Shown here: positions 55,413 to 64,000 of the stretch, piece by piece
Layout: each line of letters opens with the position of its first letter
Numbering within the stretch: position 1 is the stretch's first letter
Origin: JARFQW01 sp963842955
Lineage (GTDB): Bacteria; Pseudomonadota; Gammaproteobacteria; Steroidobacterales; XN24
Assembly: GCA_963842955.1 (NCBI GenBank)
Contig: CAWJIJ010000011.1
Location: 943,003 to 1,007,002 of the forward strand
Reading direction: 5' to 3'
Length of the DNA stretch: 64,000 bases
Translations under genes and position numbers: made by a program
The notes under the pieces: generated by a model
The model's input: only the letters and a program-made list of their open reading frames with translations
Database searches by the model: none
Told to the model about the DNA's origin: nothing

Positions 55413-55514
55413 CGGAGGGAAGCAGCAATCGCCACCGCCGAGAACGAGGCTTCTATGGTCGGCGATGCGCCAAGACCCCATGCTGGGATTAGAAAAGCAA
55501 CCGGCGGACAGGGG

Positions 55515-56030
55515 TCAACTGCGGGAGGCGGATCGCGGGAAAGGAATCACATCAGCTCCGGCGGGAACCGGCCGGGACGCGCTATGGTGCGGACTTAGAT
55601 GGCCCGGAGACCTTGAATCGCGCCCACGCCAGGGCGGGTCAGTGATGGTACGCATATACAGATCACACGCTTCGGTAAAAAGTGGATCGTCCTTTTCGGT
55701 CTGCCCGATGATCTCCAGACAGTAGCGCTGCGCGCCATAGATGTCGTGGCAAGCGCTGGCCAGGTGGTGGGCCTTGACCCTAAGGGATTCCAAACGGGCT
55801 TGGCGTTCCAAGGCCTGCGCATCGCGACGGTGCTGTCGATCCCACACCCAATCCAAGACATCGGCGCTCGAACGAAACTTTACGCCAATGGGACGCCACA
55901 TCACATCCGACGCCCGCAACGATTGCGTCAAGAAATAGACCCCATAGAAAATGCCGGCGATCACAGGACCCGCTAAAAAGCCGATCCTGCCGAACAGCAG
56001 GTAACCTGTCACACCCGTCAGAAAAAGCAT
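55515..56030 (-). CDS. Hypothetical small membrane protein
   Basis: A 171-residue protein with a hydrophobic N-terminus (about 1-38, one or two membrane helices), followed by a charged helical region (RQHRRDAQALERQARLESLRVKAHHLA) and a Pro/Arg-rich tail. No family was recognised. Start ATG 56030 lacks a good Shine-Dalgarno, so the true start may differ. It is flanked by the TrmB and rhomboid genes without coupling. Confidence 0.5.
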   Translation of the reverse strand: MLFLTGVTGYLLFGRIGFLAGPVIAGIFYGVYFLTQSLRASDVMWRPIGVKFRSSADVLDWVWDRQHRRDAQALERQARLESLRVKAHHLASACHDIYGAQRYCLEIIGQTEKDDPLFTEACDLYMRTITDPPWRGRDSRSPGHLSPHHSASRPVPAGADVIPFPRSASRS

Positions 56031-56244
56031 GAATATCGAGTACTATAATGCGCTTTTGGTTCATTATCACCCTTTCCACGACGTGTTTTCCGACACCATC
56101 ATTCATTAGGGACCAGTGGCGTCTATTGGTCTCAGGACATAAAGCAATCGTCATGCCATCGTCCCAATTGAAATTTAGGATGACACAACAACGGATTCGA
56201 TAAAATACGTCGCAACAGATGCCAAATGGCTTGGCAACTTCTGT

Positions 56245-56967
56245 CTATAAGGTAGACAAACCGTTTTTTCGCAGACGGCAGATGGCACGGCTGTGGATGC
56301 CGCCCGGATCCTTGTCCTGCAGTTTGAAGACCAGGGCCAGCGTCAGGCCACCCACAAACCCTCCTGCATGTCCCCAGCCATCAGCCGGCAGGGCCATGCC
56401 GGCAACATCCCTGAAGATTAAAATCCCGACCAGCAACAGGCCGATGATAGCCCCCCCATACGCAAACAACGCTCGGCCTTGACGGGACCCTCCGACCGAA
56501 GGCCGGGGAAAACCGAACCCCAATGTCAGCAGACCCGCCAGGCCTGCAATGGCGCCGGAGGTACCATCCGGCGGGCACCGGATCACGTTGATGGGCGCGG
56601 CAAGCAAATCAATCTTGGTGAGTTGCAGATTCAGGCTGATCAGACTTGCAATGACACTGCTCAGGATGACCGTGGCCAGGATGCGCTGCCGCCCCAGGCA
56701 GGGTTCCAGAGCCGCACCCAAACGCCACAATAAAACCATGTTGGCCAAGAAAACACCGAAACCCGCATGTAAAAAGGGACGGATCAGCGTGGTCAACACG
56801 AGGTCCGGCAGGCTGAAGTCGTCCAACGCCACCGTGCAGATTCGCTCGATGGTCCCCGGAGGCGTCGTTAAAAAAACAATGGTGCTCACCAGCATCATGC
56901 CGGCGGTGATCACCGGAAATCGAGCCGCCAGTGGCATCCTGCGCGATGGACCGCTTGATTTTTCCAT
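56245..56967 (-). CDS. Rhomboid-family intramembrane serine protease
   Basis: A 240-residue membrane protein with six hydrophobic segments. The catalytic Ser is Ser137 in GTSGAIAG, the catalytic His is His200 in GWGHAGGFVGG, and the oxyanion pair is His67 and Asn76 in HAGFGVFLANM. Rhomboids cut transmembrane segments of other proteins within the bilayer. ATG 56967 is chosen for the AGGAGGG 5 nt upstream. The substrate is unknown; no nearby gene encodes an obvious single-pass partner. Confidence 0.9.
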   Translation of the reverse strand: MEKSSGPSRRMPLAARFPVITAGMMLVSTIVFLTTPPGTIERICTVALDDFSLPDLVLTTLIRPFLHAGFGVFLANMVLLWRLGAALEPCLGRQRILATVILSSVIASLISLNLQLTKIDLLAAPINVIRCPPDGTSGAIAGLAGLLTLGFGFPRPSVGGSRQGRALFAYGGAIIGLLLVGILIFRDVAGMALPADGWGHAGGFVGGLTLALVFKLQDKDPGGIHSRAICRLRKNGLSTL

Positions 56968-57159
56968 AATGCCCTCCTTGTGATGAGATGTGGGACTGCT
57001 CACGCCAGCGTTTGGGAGGGATCATAAACCAGGGGTGTGACAGATACGGTCACACCCAACGGGAAAATACTTCAGGTGGGGATGGGATATGGCAGAAACA
57101 GCTTACGAGGTATTGATTCAACGCGCTGCGGGCACGGTCGACCAAGGTGGTCTATCCTT

Positions 57160-59322
57160 TCAGGTCGATATCAAATGGTGCTTGATCACCACCAGGGTGC
57201 GGTCGTCTTCCGGCGGCAAATCTTCCACATGCGCGGCAACGGCATCAAAAACACGGTCCACGATCTGCCGGGCCGATTCGGTGCAATAGCGACGGATGGT
57301 ATCTTTCAGACGCGCATGGCCGAACATGTCACCATGGTGATCGCGCGCCTCAAATATCCCATCGGTGGCAATGACGATGATCTGCCCGGCTTCCAGACCG
57401 TCAATGACATTCGTCACATAAGATTCGCGCCGGTCGACCCCTAGCGCCAACCCCTCCCCCTTCAAGATCGCGAAACGATCCTGGGATGGCAGATACACCA
57501 GGGCCGGATCGTGGCCGGCACGCACCCAATGGAGCTTGTGTGCCTGAGGATCGATGGACAGGAAGAAAAGGGTCATGAACCGCCCGCTGTCCAGAACGTC
57601 TTCCGCCAGATAGCGATTCATGTCGGTAACGATTTCGGCGGCCGATCCGGGCTGCCCCACGCGGGTGCGTAAAAAACCGCGAGCCGACGTCATCAGCAGG
57701 GCTGCATCCACACCGTGGCCGGAGATATCACCGACCACCACACTCAGGCAGGTGCTGCAGGCCGGATCGTGCTGGAGATAATCGAAGTAATCGCCGCCGA
57801 TCGCGTGGCTGGGCAGATTTTTGCCGGCCACCTCGATATCGCCGATGGTCAGGTGGTGACGGGGCAGCAAATTCTTCTGTACTTCGCCGGCCAGCCGCAG
57901 GGCCTTGGCGCTTTCTTTTTCCTTGAGCGCGATTTTACGGCGGGCAGCCTCGATTTCCAGGATAATCTGGCGATGCAGACCGGCATTGAGTTCCTTGGTG
58001 TCTTCCAATCGTCGGCGATAGGCTTCGGAACGTGCCAGTCTCATTCGCAGGTATTCATTTTCGCGCTCCAACCCGCGGTGCGTCAACTCCAGCTTCCCTG
58101 TTTTATCCCCAGGGAGGGATGCCCCCGGCGTCGCTGGTGCCGGCCTCTCAACGACCGGCGTTGCGTCGGAAGACCCGAGAACGAGCGTCACCAGGGTGGC
58201 ATTGTGGCAAATGCTCTCCCAATCGGTCGCCGGCGGCGCGATTTCGCCGAAACTGTAAAACCCCATGATGGGAAGATTCCCCGGGCATTCCCGCTCGAGG
58301 GCATCGATTTCCTCGATGGTACGGGTCCCCAGGGCCTGTTTGCGCAGGATGCATGAAAAGGCCAGCGCCGCAAAGGGTTCGAATGGTCTCAATTCCGCTT
58401 TAACCGCCTTGGCCGATGTCGCGATGTCACGGATCAACTGGTCGCGGATGGCCTCCGTCAGTTGAACCGTAGCCCCTTCCGGGATGGCTTCGGCAAAGGT
58501 GATGGCGCCTTCTTCGTCGTGATAGATAATCGGTCCCCGGAGGGAAAAAGACGGCCCGTCTCCCACATAGACGGCCAGGGGAAATTCGGTGGCGGGATCG
58601 GTGTGCCGGCCCAGATAGTGATAGTAGAAATCCAGGGCCCGGCGATGGCCAATCCGCCTCACACGCCGCCCGTCGACTTCGATGACCTTTTCCCGCGGGC
58701 CAATGGTTTTCCAGCTGTTGGCCACGAAATAAGCATAGTCGACCGGCCCACAAAAAAGAAGCAGAGGCAAGGCGTCCTCCAGGACCTCACGGCCGAAAAA
58801 CTGTCGGATCTTCTGGCCGGCGCCATCCAGGGCCGCCGGCCCGCCCCCGAATATCCCGCAGTCACCTCCCAATTCCCGGCTCAAGGCCCCAATGATATCC
58901 CCCCCAGCGTGATGTACCAGATCCGGCAGGGTCAAGCATACACGGGCCGGCTGTCTCCGTCCCGCGTTGGCCATGGCCAGGGCCGCCCGGGCGGCCTTTC
59001 GGTACCCATCGGACAGCCGGTGCCCCAACCCGGCGCGTATTTCAATCGAATCGCCGGCAAACACCATCAGGCTGATGGCGTCGTCACTGTACCCGCCAGC
59101 CGTGGAAAACGTGCCCGCTGTCGTACAACCGATCAGCGGCATTCCTGGAAAGGCACGATCCACATTGTCCAGGATCACCTGGTGATCAAAACCGGCACCA
59201 GCATAGAGAATGCCGGCGGAAGGGGGGTGGCCGTCAAGCTGCTTCAGGCTGTTCTGAATGACCTTCTCGGTGGTGTCGACCGCATCCAGGCCTTCGGCTT
59301 GCGCAATGCTGACACGTATCAT
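57160..59322 (-). CDS. FIST-domain protein fused to SpoIIE (PP2C-type) phosphatase
   Basis: A 720-residue protein. Residues about 1-215 are FIST N (HPPSAGILYAGAGFD, PLIGCTTAGTFS), about 220-395 FIST C (AFSCILRKQALG, IMGFYSFGEIAP), about 415-470 a coiled coil, and about 480-715 a SpoIIE/PP2C phosphatase (AIGGDYFDYLQ, VVGDISGHGVDAALLM, IATDGIFEARDH), with the metal-binding Asp residues intact. FIST binds small ligands, perhaps amino acids, and SpoIIE phosphatases act on anti-sigma-antagonist proteins. It is a single cytosolic gene; the partner switch it controls is not in this window. It is an intact relative of the phosphatase fragment at 37.0-37.5 kb. Confidence 0.9.
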   Translation of the reverse strand: MIRVSIAQAEGLDAVDTTEKVIQNSLKQLDGHPPSAGILYAGAGFDHQVILDNVDRAFPGMPLIGCTTAGTFSTAGGYSDDAISLMVFAGDSIEIRAGLGHRLSDGYRKAARAALAMANAGRRQPARVCLTLPDLVHHAGGDIIGALSRELGGDCGIFGGGPAALDGAGQKIRQFFGREVLEDALPLLLFCGPVDYAYFVANSWKTIGPREKVIEVDGRRVRRIGHRRALDFYYHYLGRHTDPATEFPLAVYVGDGPSFSLRGPIIYHDEEGAITFAEAIPEGATVQLTEAIRDQLIRDIATSAKAVKAELRPFEPFAALAFSCILRKQALGTRTIEEIDALERECPGNLPIMGFYSFGEIAPPATDWESICHNATLVTLVLGSSDATPVVERPAPATPGASLPGDKTGKLELTHRGLERENEYLRMRLARSEAYRRRLEDTKELNAGLHRQIILEIEAARRKIALKEKESAKALRLAGEVQKNLLPRHHLTIGDIEVAGKNLPSHAIGGDYFDYLQHDPACSTCLSVVVGDISGHGVDAALLMTSARGFLRTRVGQPGSAAEIVTDMNRYLAEDVLDSGRFMTLFFLSIDPQAHKLHWVRAGHDPALVYLPSQDRFAILKGEGLALGVDRRESYVTNVIDGLEAGQIIVIATDGIFEARDHHGDMFGHARLKDTIRRYCTESARQIVDRVFDAVAAHVEDLPPEDDRTLVVIKHHLIST

Positions 59323-59611
59323 GGCATTCTGCCTTGTCAGGTTTCCGGCGACGGAAATAGGTTAAGGGGACGCATATTCATCCTGTTAAGCATAAGGCCG
59401 GATTATCGCTTCGGCAACCGTGACATTCTGCGGCGCTGTGACTGACATGAATTGTCACTCGACAAACGCCACGCCTGGCAAAAAAAATATAACATTCTGA
59501 ATTATTTACAAAATTTTTATTCAAAATTTTAGGAACAGAATTTGCTTTGATTCCAATTAGTTATTCTTACAATGTCCCATTAATGCAGCATTTCAGGCAG
59601 GAGACGAACGC

Positions 59612-60721
59612 ATGGATATCATATGCCGGCATTGCAATGCCACTTACACCGTTGCCGACCACAAACTGCCGCCCAAGAGAGCAGCGGCCAAATGCAAACG
59701 CTGCGACAATCAAATCGTCATCGATCCCGCGGATGCCGGCAATCAACCGGAACCAACGACAGCACCCGCCCTTTTGCCCCCAAGGCAAACCGCTCCTGCC
59801 ACCCAGCATGACCGAAGTATTATGGAGGCGTTTCCTGACATTGCAGACTATGTCCCCGATCGTTACGCCATGTCCGAGATCCTGAAGCCGAACCGAAGGG
59901 GAAATTACCGCACCCGCCTGAACAAACTGAAGTTTAAAATCCTGGCGACGGTTAAACCGACCTTGGATCAACTGATCAAAGAAGACGAAAAAATCATGCG
60001 CATCGCAGGCGGAACGGCTTATTTCCCCATCGAGATCTTTTTCGGCAACGGCATGTTCACCATGCTGTACAATCGCTATGCCGTAGTGGCGACCAACCGT
60101 CGTCTCGTCATGATCAACACCAACCACCGGATGACCAAACCCGGTCATTACCTGTTTCAAATGGGCTACGACGAGATCAAAAAGGTCTCCCGCGGTCTTT
60201 TCCGAACCAGTTTGAGCCTGACGCGCAAAAAGGGCCCACGACGTATTTTCACCTCCATGAAAATGGCCTTCACAACTGAATTGCAATCGTATACCAAACC
60301 GCTGATAACACAGGGCCAACCCATGCCCCAGGGCCATGTCATTGACGAAAACCTCTGCCCGTCCTGTTATGCGGGTCTTCCGGCCGGCCTCGATAAATGC
60401 ACCGTTTGTCATGCGGCTTTCAAAACCGCCAAAAGCGCGGCCTTGCGCTCGCTCCTCCTCCCGGGCTGGGGGGATTGGTACCTGGGGCATCGCTTTCTGG
60501 GGTGTTGTGAGTTGATAGGCTCGCTGATCGTGTGGTCGATCGTGCTGGGAATGCTGGCCAAGGGCGGCACTGAAAACGTCGGCATCGCCCTATTGCTTCT
60601 GGCGTTTTACAATGGATTCGATGCGCTGCTGACCCGTCATATGGCCCGCAAGGGCTACATGCTGGAATCCCGTCAACCTGCTGCCCACAGCCAGCCCAAC
60701 ATGGCGGTGAATCCAGCCTAG
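59612..60721 (+). CDS. Zinc-ribbon (MJ0042-type) protein with PH-like and TM2-like parts
   Basis: A 369-residue protein. An MJ0042-type zinc ribbon opens it (ICRHCNATYTVAD and CKRCDN), followed by a Pro-rich linker, a beta-rich domain (about 120-215, NRYAVVATNRRLVMI) that looks like a bacterial PH domain, a second zinc ribbon (CPSCYAGLPAGLDKCTVCH) and a C-terminal membrane part (about 285-350) with the GWGDWYLG turn seen in TM2-like proteins. No function is known. The order, with two ribbons around a PH-like domain, suggests a membrane-linked sensor or adaptor. ATG 59612 is preceded by CAGGAGACG. Confidence 0.7.
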   Translation: MDIICRHCNATYTVADHKLPPKRAAAKCKRCDNQIVIDPADAGNQPEPTTAPALLPPRQTAPATQHDRSIMEAFPDIADYVPDRYAMSEILKPNRRGNYRTRLNKLKFKILATVKPTLDQLIKEDEKIMRIAGGTAYFPIEIFFGNGMFTMLYNRYAVVATNRRLVMINTNHRMTKPGHYLFQMGYDEIKKVSRGLFRTSLSLTRKKGPRRIFTSMKMAFTTELQSYTKPLITQGQPMPQGHVIDENLCPSCYAGLPAGLDKCTVCHAAFKTAKSAALRSLLLPGWGDWYLGHRFLGCCELIGSLIVWSIVLGMLAKGGTENVGIALLLLAFYNGFDALLTRHMARKGYMLESRQPAAHSQPNMAVNPA

Positions 60722-60893
60722 CGATAGGGATAGACCAGACGTGGGATAATAACCCATTAGAATAGGTGGGAAAACAAGCACCATTTGTGCCGGGGTCAAT
60801 GGAAGATATTGACTCATTTTACCAATGCCAGAGGCCGATGAGCAGGAAGCGTCCAAAGAGCAGCACCAGGATCAGCAGAATCACCCTGCGGTT

Positions 60894-62420
60894 CTACAAA
60901 TCGAATTCAATCCCCTGGGCCAGGGGCAGCGAGCGGCTCCAGTTGATGGTGTTGGTCTGCCGCCGCATATAGGCCCGCCAGGCATCGGAGCCGGACTCGC
61001 GGCCGCCGCCGGTCTCTTTTTCACCACCGAAAGCTCCCCCGATTTCAGCGCCCGAAGTGCCGATATTGACATTGGCAATGCCGCAATCCGAGCCGGTGGC
61101 CGCCAGGAAAGCCTCGGAATGGTGCAGCGAGGCCGTAAAAATGGCTGAACTGAGTCCCTGGGGGACGTCATTGTGGATCCGTAGGGCATCTTCCAGTTTC
61201 TCGTATGCCAGGATATAGAGAATCGGCGCAAAGGTTTCGGTCTGGACAACGGGGTAGTGATTCTCGGCCGCCACCAGGGTCGGTTCCACGTAAAAACCTC
61301 CCGGAACCGCATCCAGGCGTCCACCGCCGTAAAGCACCTGCCCTCCCTGGGAGCGGGCCTGGTCCAGGGCCGTCATCATCTGTTCCACGGCCCCTGCATC
61401 GATCAGGGGGCCCATGAGGGTTTTTTTTCTCCGCGGATCCCCCACCCGGACCTGCGCATAGGCACGCATCAGAGCCTGAATGAAACGTTCGCGGATTGCC
61501 GAGTGAACGATGATCCGCCGGGTGCTGGTGCAGCGCTGCCCAGCCGTGCCCACCGCCCCGAACACCGTGGCCCGCAGGGCCAAGTCCAGATCGGCATCCT
61601 CACAGACGATGATGGCGTTGTTGCCGCCCAGTTCCAGCAGACTGCGCCCCAGGCGCCGGGCCACCGTGGTGCCCACATGGCGTCCCATGCGGGTGCTGCC
61701 TGTGGCACTGATCAGCGGCAGGCGGGGGTCATTCAGCATGACCTCGCCCACCTGGGCGCCACTGCCGATCACCAGGTTGAACACACCCTGCAGCCCATGC
61801 TGTGCCAGCACCGGTGCAATGATGTGGTGGATCGCAAGGGCGGTGAGGGCTGTCTTGGAGCTGGGCTTCCAGATCACCACATCACCACAAACTGCAGCAA
61901 TGAGGGCGTTCCAGGACCAGACCGCCGCCGGGAAGTTGAACGCCGTAATAACCCCTACCGGCCCCAGGGGATGCCATTGTTCGTACATGCGGTGCCGGGG
62001 GCGCTCGCTGTGCATGGTCAAACCGTATAATTGCCGGGAGAGTCCCACGGCGAAATCGGCAATATCGATCATTTCCTGAACCTCGCCCTGACCTTCCGCC
62101 GCTACTTTACCGGCTTCCAGCGTAATCAGCGCGCCCAGGGCGTCTTTATATTCCCTCAGGCGAAGACCGATCTGACGCACCACCTCCCCCCGCTGAGGGG
62201 CCGGCATGCAGCGCCAGCGTTCGAATGCGTCCCGGGCAGCAGCCATCACGGCGTCATAGTCATCGGCGGTGGCCTGCTGAATGCGGGCGATGGGTTTACC
62301 GTCAATCGGTGACACGCTGGTCAACATTTCACCACCGGTGGTCAGCCAGCCCTCCGGTCCGCCCGTGGTGGCCCCGGGATTGATGGGTTCCAGGCCGAGT
62401 GCTGCCAGAATCCTTTCCAT
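60894..62420 (-). CDS. Aldehyde dehydrogenase, ALDH7-like (aminoadipate-semialdehyde/P6C type)
   Basis: A 508-residue NAD(P)-dependent enzyme. The catalytic Cys is in TAGQRCTSTRR, the Glu base in LELGGNN, and the N-terminal pocket FNFPAAVWSWN, with GATGSTRMG in the cofactor site. The alignment by eye is best with the antiquitin/piperideine-6-carboxylate dehydrogenase group, which acts in lysine breakdown. ATG 62420 has AAGGAG 7 nt upstream; an in-frame start 60 nt earlier is less likely. The neighbouring aldo/keto reductase on the same strand has its own promoter region. Confidence 0.88.
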   Translation of the reverse strand: MERILAALGLEPINPGATTGGPEGWLTTGGEMLTSVSPIDGKPIARIQQATADDYDAVMAAARDAFERWRCMPAPQRGEVVRQIGLRLREYKDALGALITLEAGKVAAEGQGEVQEMIDIADFAVGLSRQLYGLTMHSERPRHRMYEQWHPLGPVGVITAFNFPAAVWSWNALIAAVCGDVVIWKPSSKTALTALAIHHIIAPVLAQHGLQGVFNLVIGSGAQVGEVMLNDPRLPLISATGSTRMGRHVGTTVARRLGRSLLELGGNNAIIVCEDADLDLALRATVFGAVGTAGQRCTSTRRIIVHSAIRERFIQALMRAYAQVRVGDPRRKKTLMGPLIDAGAVEQMMTALDQARSQGGQVLYGGGRLDAVPGGFYVEPTLVAAENHYPVVQTETFAPILYILAYEKLEDALRIHNDVPQGLSSAIFTASLHHSEAFLAATGSDCGIANVNIGTSGAEIGGAFGGEKETGGGRESGSDAWRAYMRRQTNTINWSRSLPLAQGIEFDL

Positions 62421-62683
62421 GCTCAACTCCTTTGGCCTTTTTGCTTGAGCAAACCTACTTTTCAGAAGATTGCGGCACATATGTGCACGAATATATATTT
62501 ATTTTGATATCAATCATATTCATTAAGAGAAAACAATAGCCTTCGTTACGGTAATGTTAAATCTCTTCTTAGATCATATTTGATCTCATAACAGGCCATC
62601 CACGAGGCTGTTGTAGCGTGATCATTCGATTGGGTGGGCGGAAAAGAAAGGGACAAAACCCTGGAGCAGGACCAGCCAGGCGT

Positions 62684-63679
62684 CTAGTTCCAGCGCAATT
62701 GACTTCGGCTATTCCAGTAAACTTCGGGCGAATCGACGAGATCTTCCAAGGATGCGGCTGCCCGGTCATCCCAGATCACGTCCGTCGCCCGCAGATTCGA
62801 GACCAGATGAGACGTTGTGGCGGCACCGCTGAGCACCACACCCGCCCATGGTTGGGCAAGAGCAGCCGCCATCGCCAAGGCGTCCACAGTGGTTGCCAGG
62901 CGCCGCGCCTCCTGCCGCAGACGCTTGCGCTGGCGGTCAAATTCGGGGGCTTCGTTGGCCTCGGTCAGACGGCCATTGGCCAGGGCTTCTTTGACAATCA
63001 CCCCGAGCCCCGCCGCTGCGGCCCGCTTCAACGCCGGCCCCGCTGAAATTTCCAGCAGATTCCAGGTGGCCTGCACCGCATCGAACAGGCGCACGCCGTC
63101 GATGGAGATCTCAAGCGCCCGGTCAATCACGGCCCCCTGACTTTCCCCACTCACGCTGAGGCCAATAGCGGTTCCGCCGCTTTTCAGCCGCGCCAGCGCC
63201 TTCAACACTTCCCGGTTTGCCAAGACCCCGCTTTCCAGTGTGGCGGAATGAATCTGGTAGAGATCTATATGCGCCCCGAGATGCGCCTGGCTCTCTTTCC
63301 ACTGCCGCTGCAAAACCGCCAGGGAGTGTTCCTTCACCTCGTGGGCCGCGGCCTCCACCTGCCATCCAGCCGTGTAGGTATAGCCCCACTTGGAGCCCAC
63401 GACCACATCCCCCGGCGGTATCGCCCGACGTTGAAGCCAGCTTGCAAGAAATGCTTCGGCCCGGCCATATGAACGCGCCGCATCAAAATAGCGCACACCC
63501 ATCGCATAGGCCTTGTCCAGGACCCGATGGGCACGGGACTCCATGGCCGTCACATCGTAATTTCTCTCCAGCGCATCGGCATGCCCGATGGTGATATACC
63601 CCGGCCGGCCAAGGGCGGCCAGGCCAATGCCGATGGGCGAAACAGATAGACCGGTGGACCCGAATGGCGTGGTCTGCAT
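62684..63679 (-). CDS. Aldo/keto reductase
   Basis: A 331-residue NAD(P)H-dependent AKR with the full tetrad: Asp and Tyr in YFDAARSYGRAEAFL, Lys in VVGSKWGY, His in DLYQIHSA. It reduces aldehydes or ketones to alcohols. The cofactor pocket end is partly altered. ATG 63679 has GGGAGAG upstream. It is 263 bp upstream of the aldehyde dehydrogenase gene, with an AT-rich gap between them, so they may be transcribed separately. The substrate is not clear. Confidence 0.88.
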   Translation of the reverse strand: MQTTPFGSTGLSVSPIGIGLAALGRPGYITIGHADALERNYDVTAMESRAHRVLDKAYAMGVRYFDAARSYGRAEAFLASWLQRRAIPPGDVVVGSKWGYTYTAGWQVEAAAHEVKEHSLAVLQRQWKESQAHLGAHIDLYQIHSATLESGVLANREVLKALARLKSGGTAIGLSVSGESQGAVIDRALEISIDGVRLFDAVQATWNLLEISAGPALKRAAAAGLGVIVKEALANGRLTEANEAPEFDRQRKRLRQEARRLATTVDALAMAAALAQPWAGVVLSGAATTSHLVSNLRATDVIWDDRAAASLEDLVDSPEVYWNSRSQLRWN

Positions 63680-64000
63680 CTTTTCTCTCTCCCTCGATTC
63701 GCTATTCACACATCCATTTGCTGGCATTTCCGTAAACCGTTTCGACAGCCTATATATTTAATCGTGATTTTCCATTTGTCACGGGATACCAGTCCATGTC
63801 CCGGGGCGAATAAGGTCTTCCCTGGCCGTTTTTTTTCAGCTCCTATCCGGATTACTCCCATTGCGGCCGCATGGAACCGATCATATCGCTTGCTTCCGCG
63901 GCATCGCCCCCCTCAATTTGGTCTTGACGGGGACTTTCCGACAGATCAGTATAAGGCCGTCCTTGCAAGCAAGGCCGGGCTTTACTCCCCCTAAGGCGTT
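63680..64000. other. Right end of the window, no gene recognised
   Basis: The last 320 bp hold a short open frame (63764-63994) without recognisable features and a divergent region upstream of the aldo/keto reductase. Any gene on the plus strand would be cut by the window edge. Confidence 0.4.

Noticed and set aside
63764..63994. Plus-strand frame at the right edge
   Set aside because: Short, no domain or ribosome-binding site.
1..64000. CRISPR array, tRNA or rRNA genes
   Set aside because: No regularly spaced repeats, tRNA cloverleaf or rRNA-like tract was noticed by eye; a tRNAscan or Rfam search would settle this.

Overview
The window reads as chromosomal DNA of a Gram-negative, anaerobic deltaproteobacterium (Desulfobacterota), most like the Desulfosarcina/Desulfobacteraceae group. 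Evidence: outer-membrane assembly genes (TamA/BamA-like and TamB), a tungsten-type aldehyde:ferredoxin oxidoreductase with a MoaD-like partner, a TRAP transporter, SulP with two-component genes, a FIST-SpoIIE phosphatase, PEP-CTERM signals and a selenocysteine-containing rhodanese. GC content looks moderately high, with AT-richer stretches around 18.9-24.5 kb and 29.7-37 kb. The taxonomic call is inference.

Layout. 0-8 kb (minus strand): partial TamA/BamA-like gene, tamB, a large MscS-type channel and a short-chain dehydrogenase. 8.2-18.5 kb (minus): a compact locus with an active ketosynthase, a ketosynthase-like partner lacking the catalytic triad (chain-length-factor type), an acyl/aryl-CoA ligase, a double 4Fe-4S protein, a left-handed beta-helix acyltransferase, a MIO aromatic amino acid ammonia-lyase and a complete DctPQM TRAP transporter. 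It resembles a reduced aryl-polyene-like type II polyketide locus; no acyl carrier protein was found. 19-29.6 kb (plus): a two-partner-secretion exoprotein, its TpsB transporter, a TPR-CHAT peptidase, a CHASE2 nucleotide cyclase and a DUF928 protein, in an arrangement familiar from cyanobacteria. About 2 kb further on lies a Ser/Thr kinase with a cyclic-nucleotide-binding domain, a plausible effector of that cyclase.

29.8-37.5 kb is a decaying region: two frameshifted PEP-CTERM genes (a matrixin-like metalloprotease and a C39-like peptidase), a GAF-SpoIIE pseudogene, and intact kinase and SIMPL genes. 37.6-43.5 kb holds small accessory genes: an ApeP-like dehydratase, a DUF456 protein, a Cys-rich mini-protein, a molybdenum-carrier-like protein, the rhodanese selenoprotein with a SECIS-like hairpin, a GNAT-like protein, a multi-hairpin intergenic element and a PEP-synthase-like protein. 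43.6-50.7 kb is a TetR/SulP/phosphorelay operon containing a nucleotide-kinase-like-REC fusion and a Spo0B/ChpT-like phosphotransferase candidate.

50.8-55.4 kb is a MoaD-AOR-aminotransferase unit facing a TrmB-type regulator, with a 9-bp-arm palindrome over the promoter. 55.5-64 kb holds a small membrane protein, a rhomboid protease, a FIST-SpoIIE phosphatase, a zinc-ribbon/TM2 protein, an ALDH7-type aldehyde dehydrogenase and an aldo/keto reductase. Two families of short dispersed repeats occur twice each (8.1 and 53.0 kb; 39.1 and 43.5 kb). No rRNA, tRNA, CRISPR array or intact transposase was seen.
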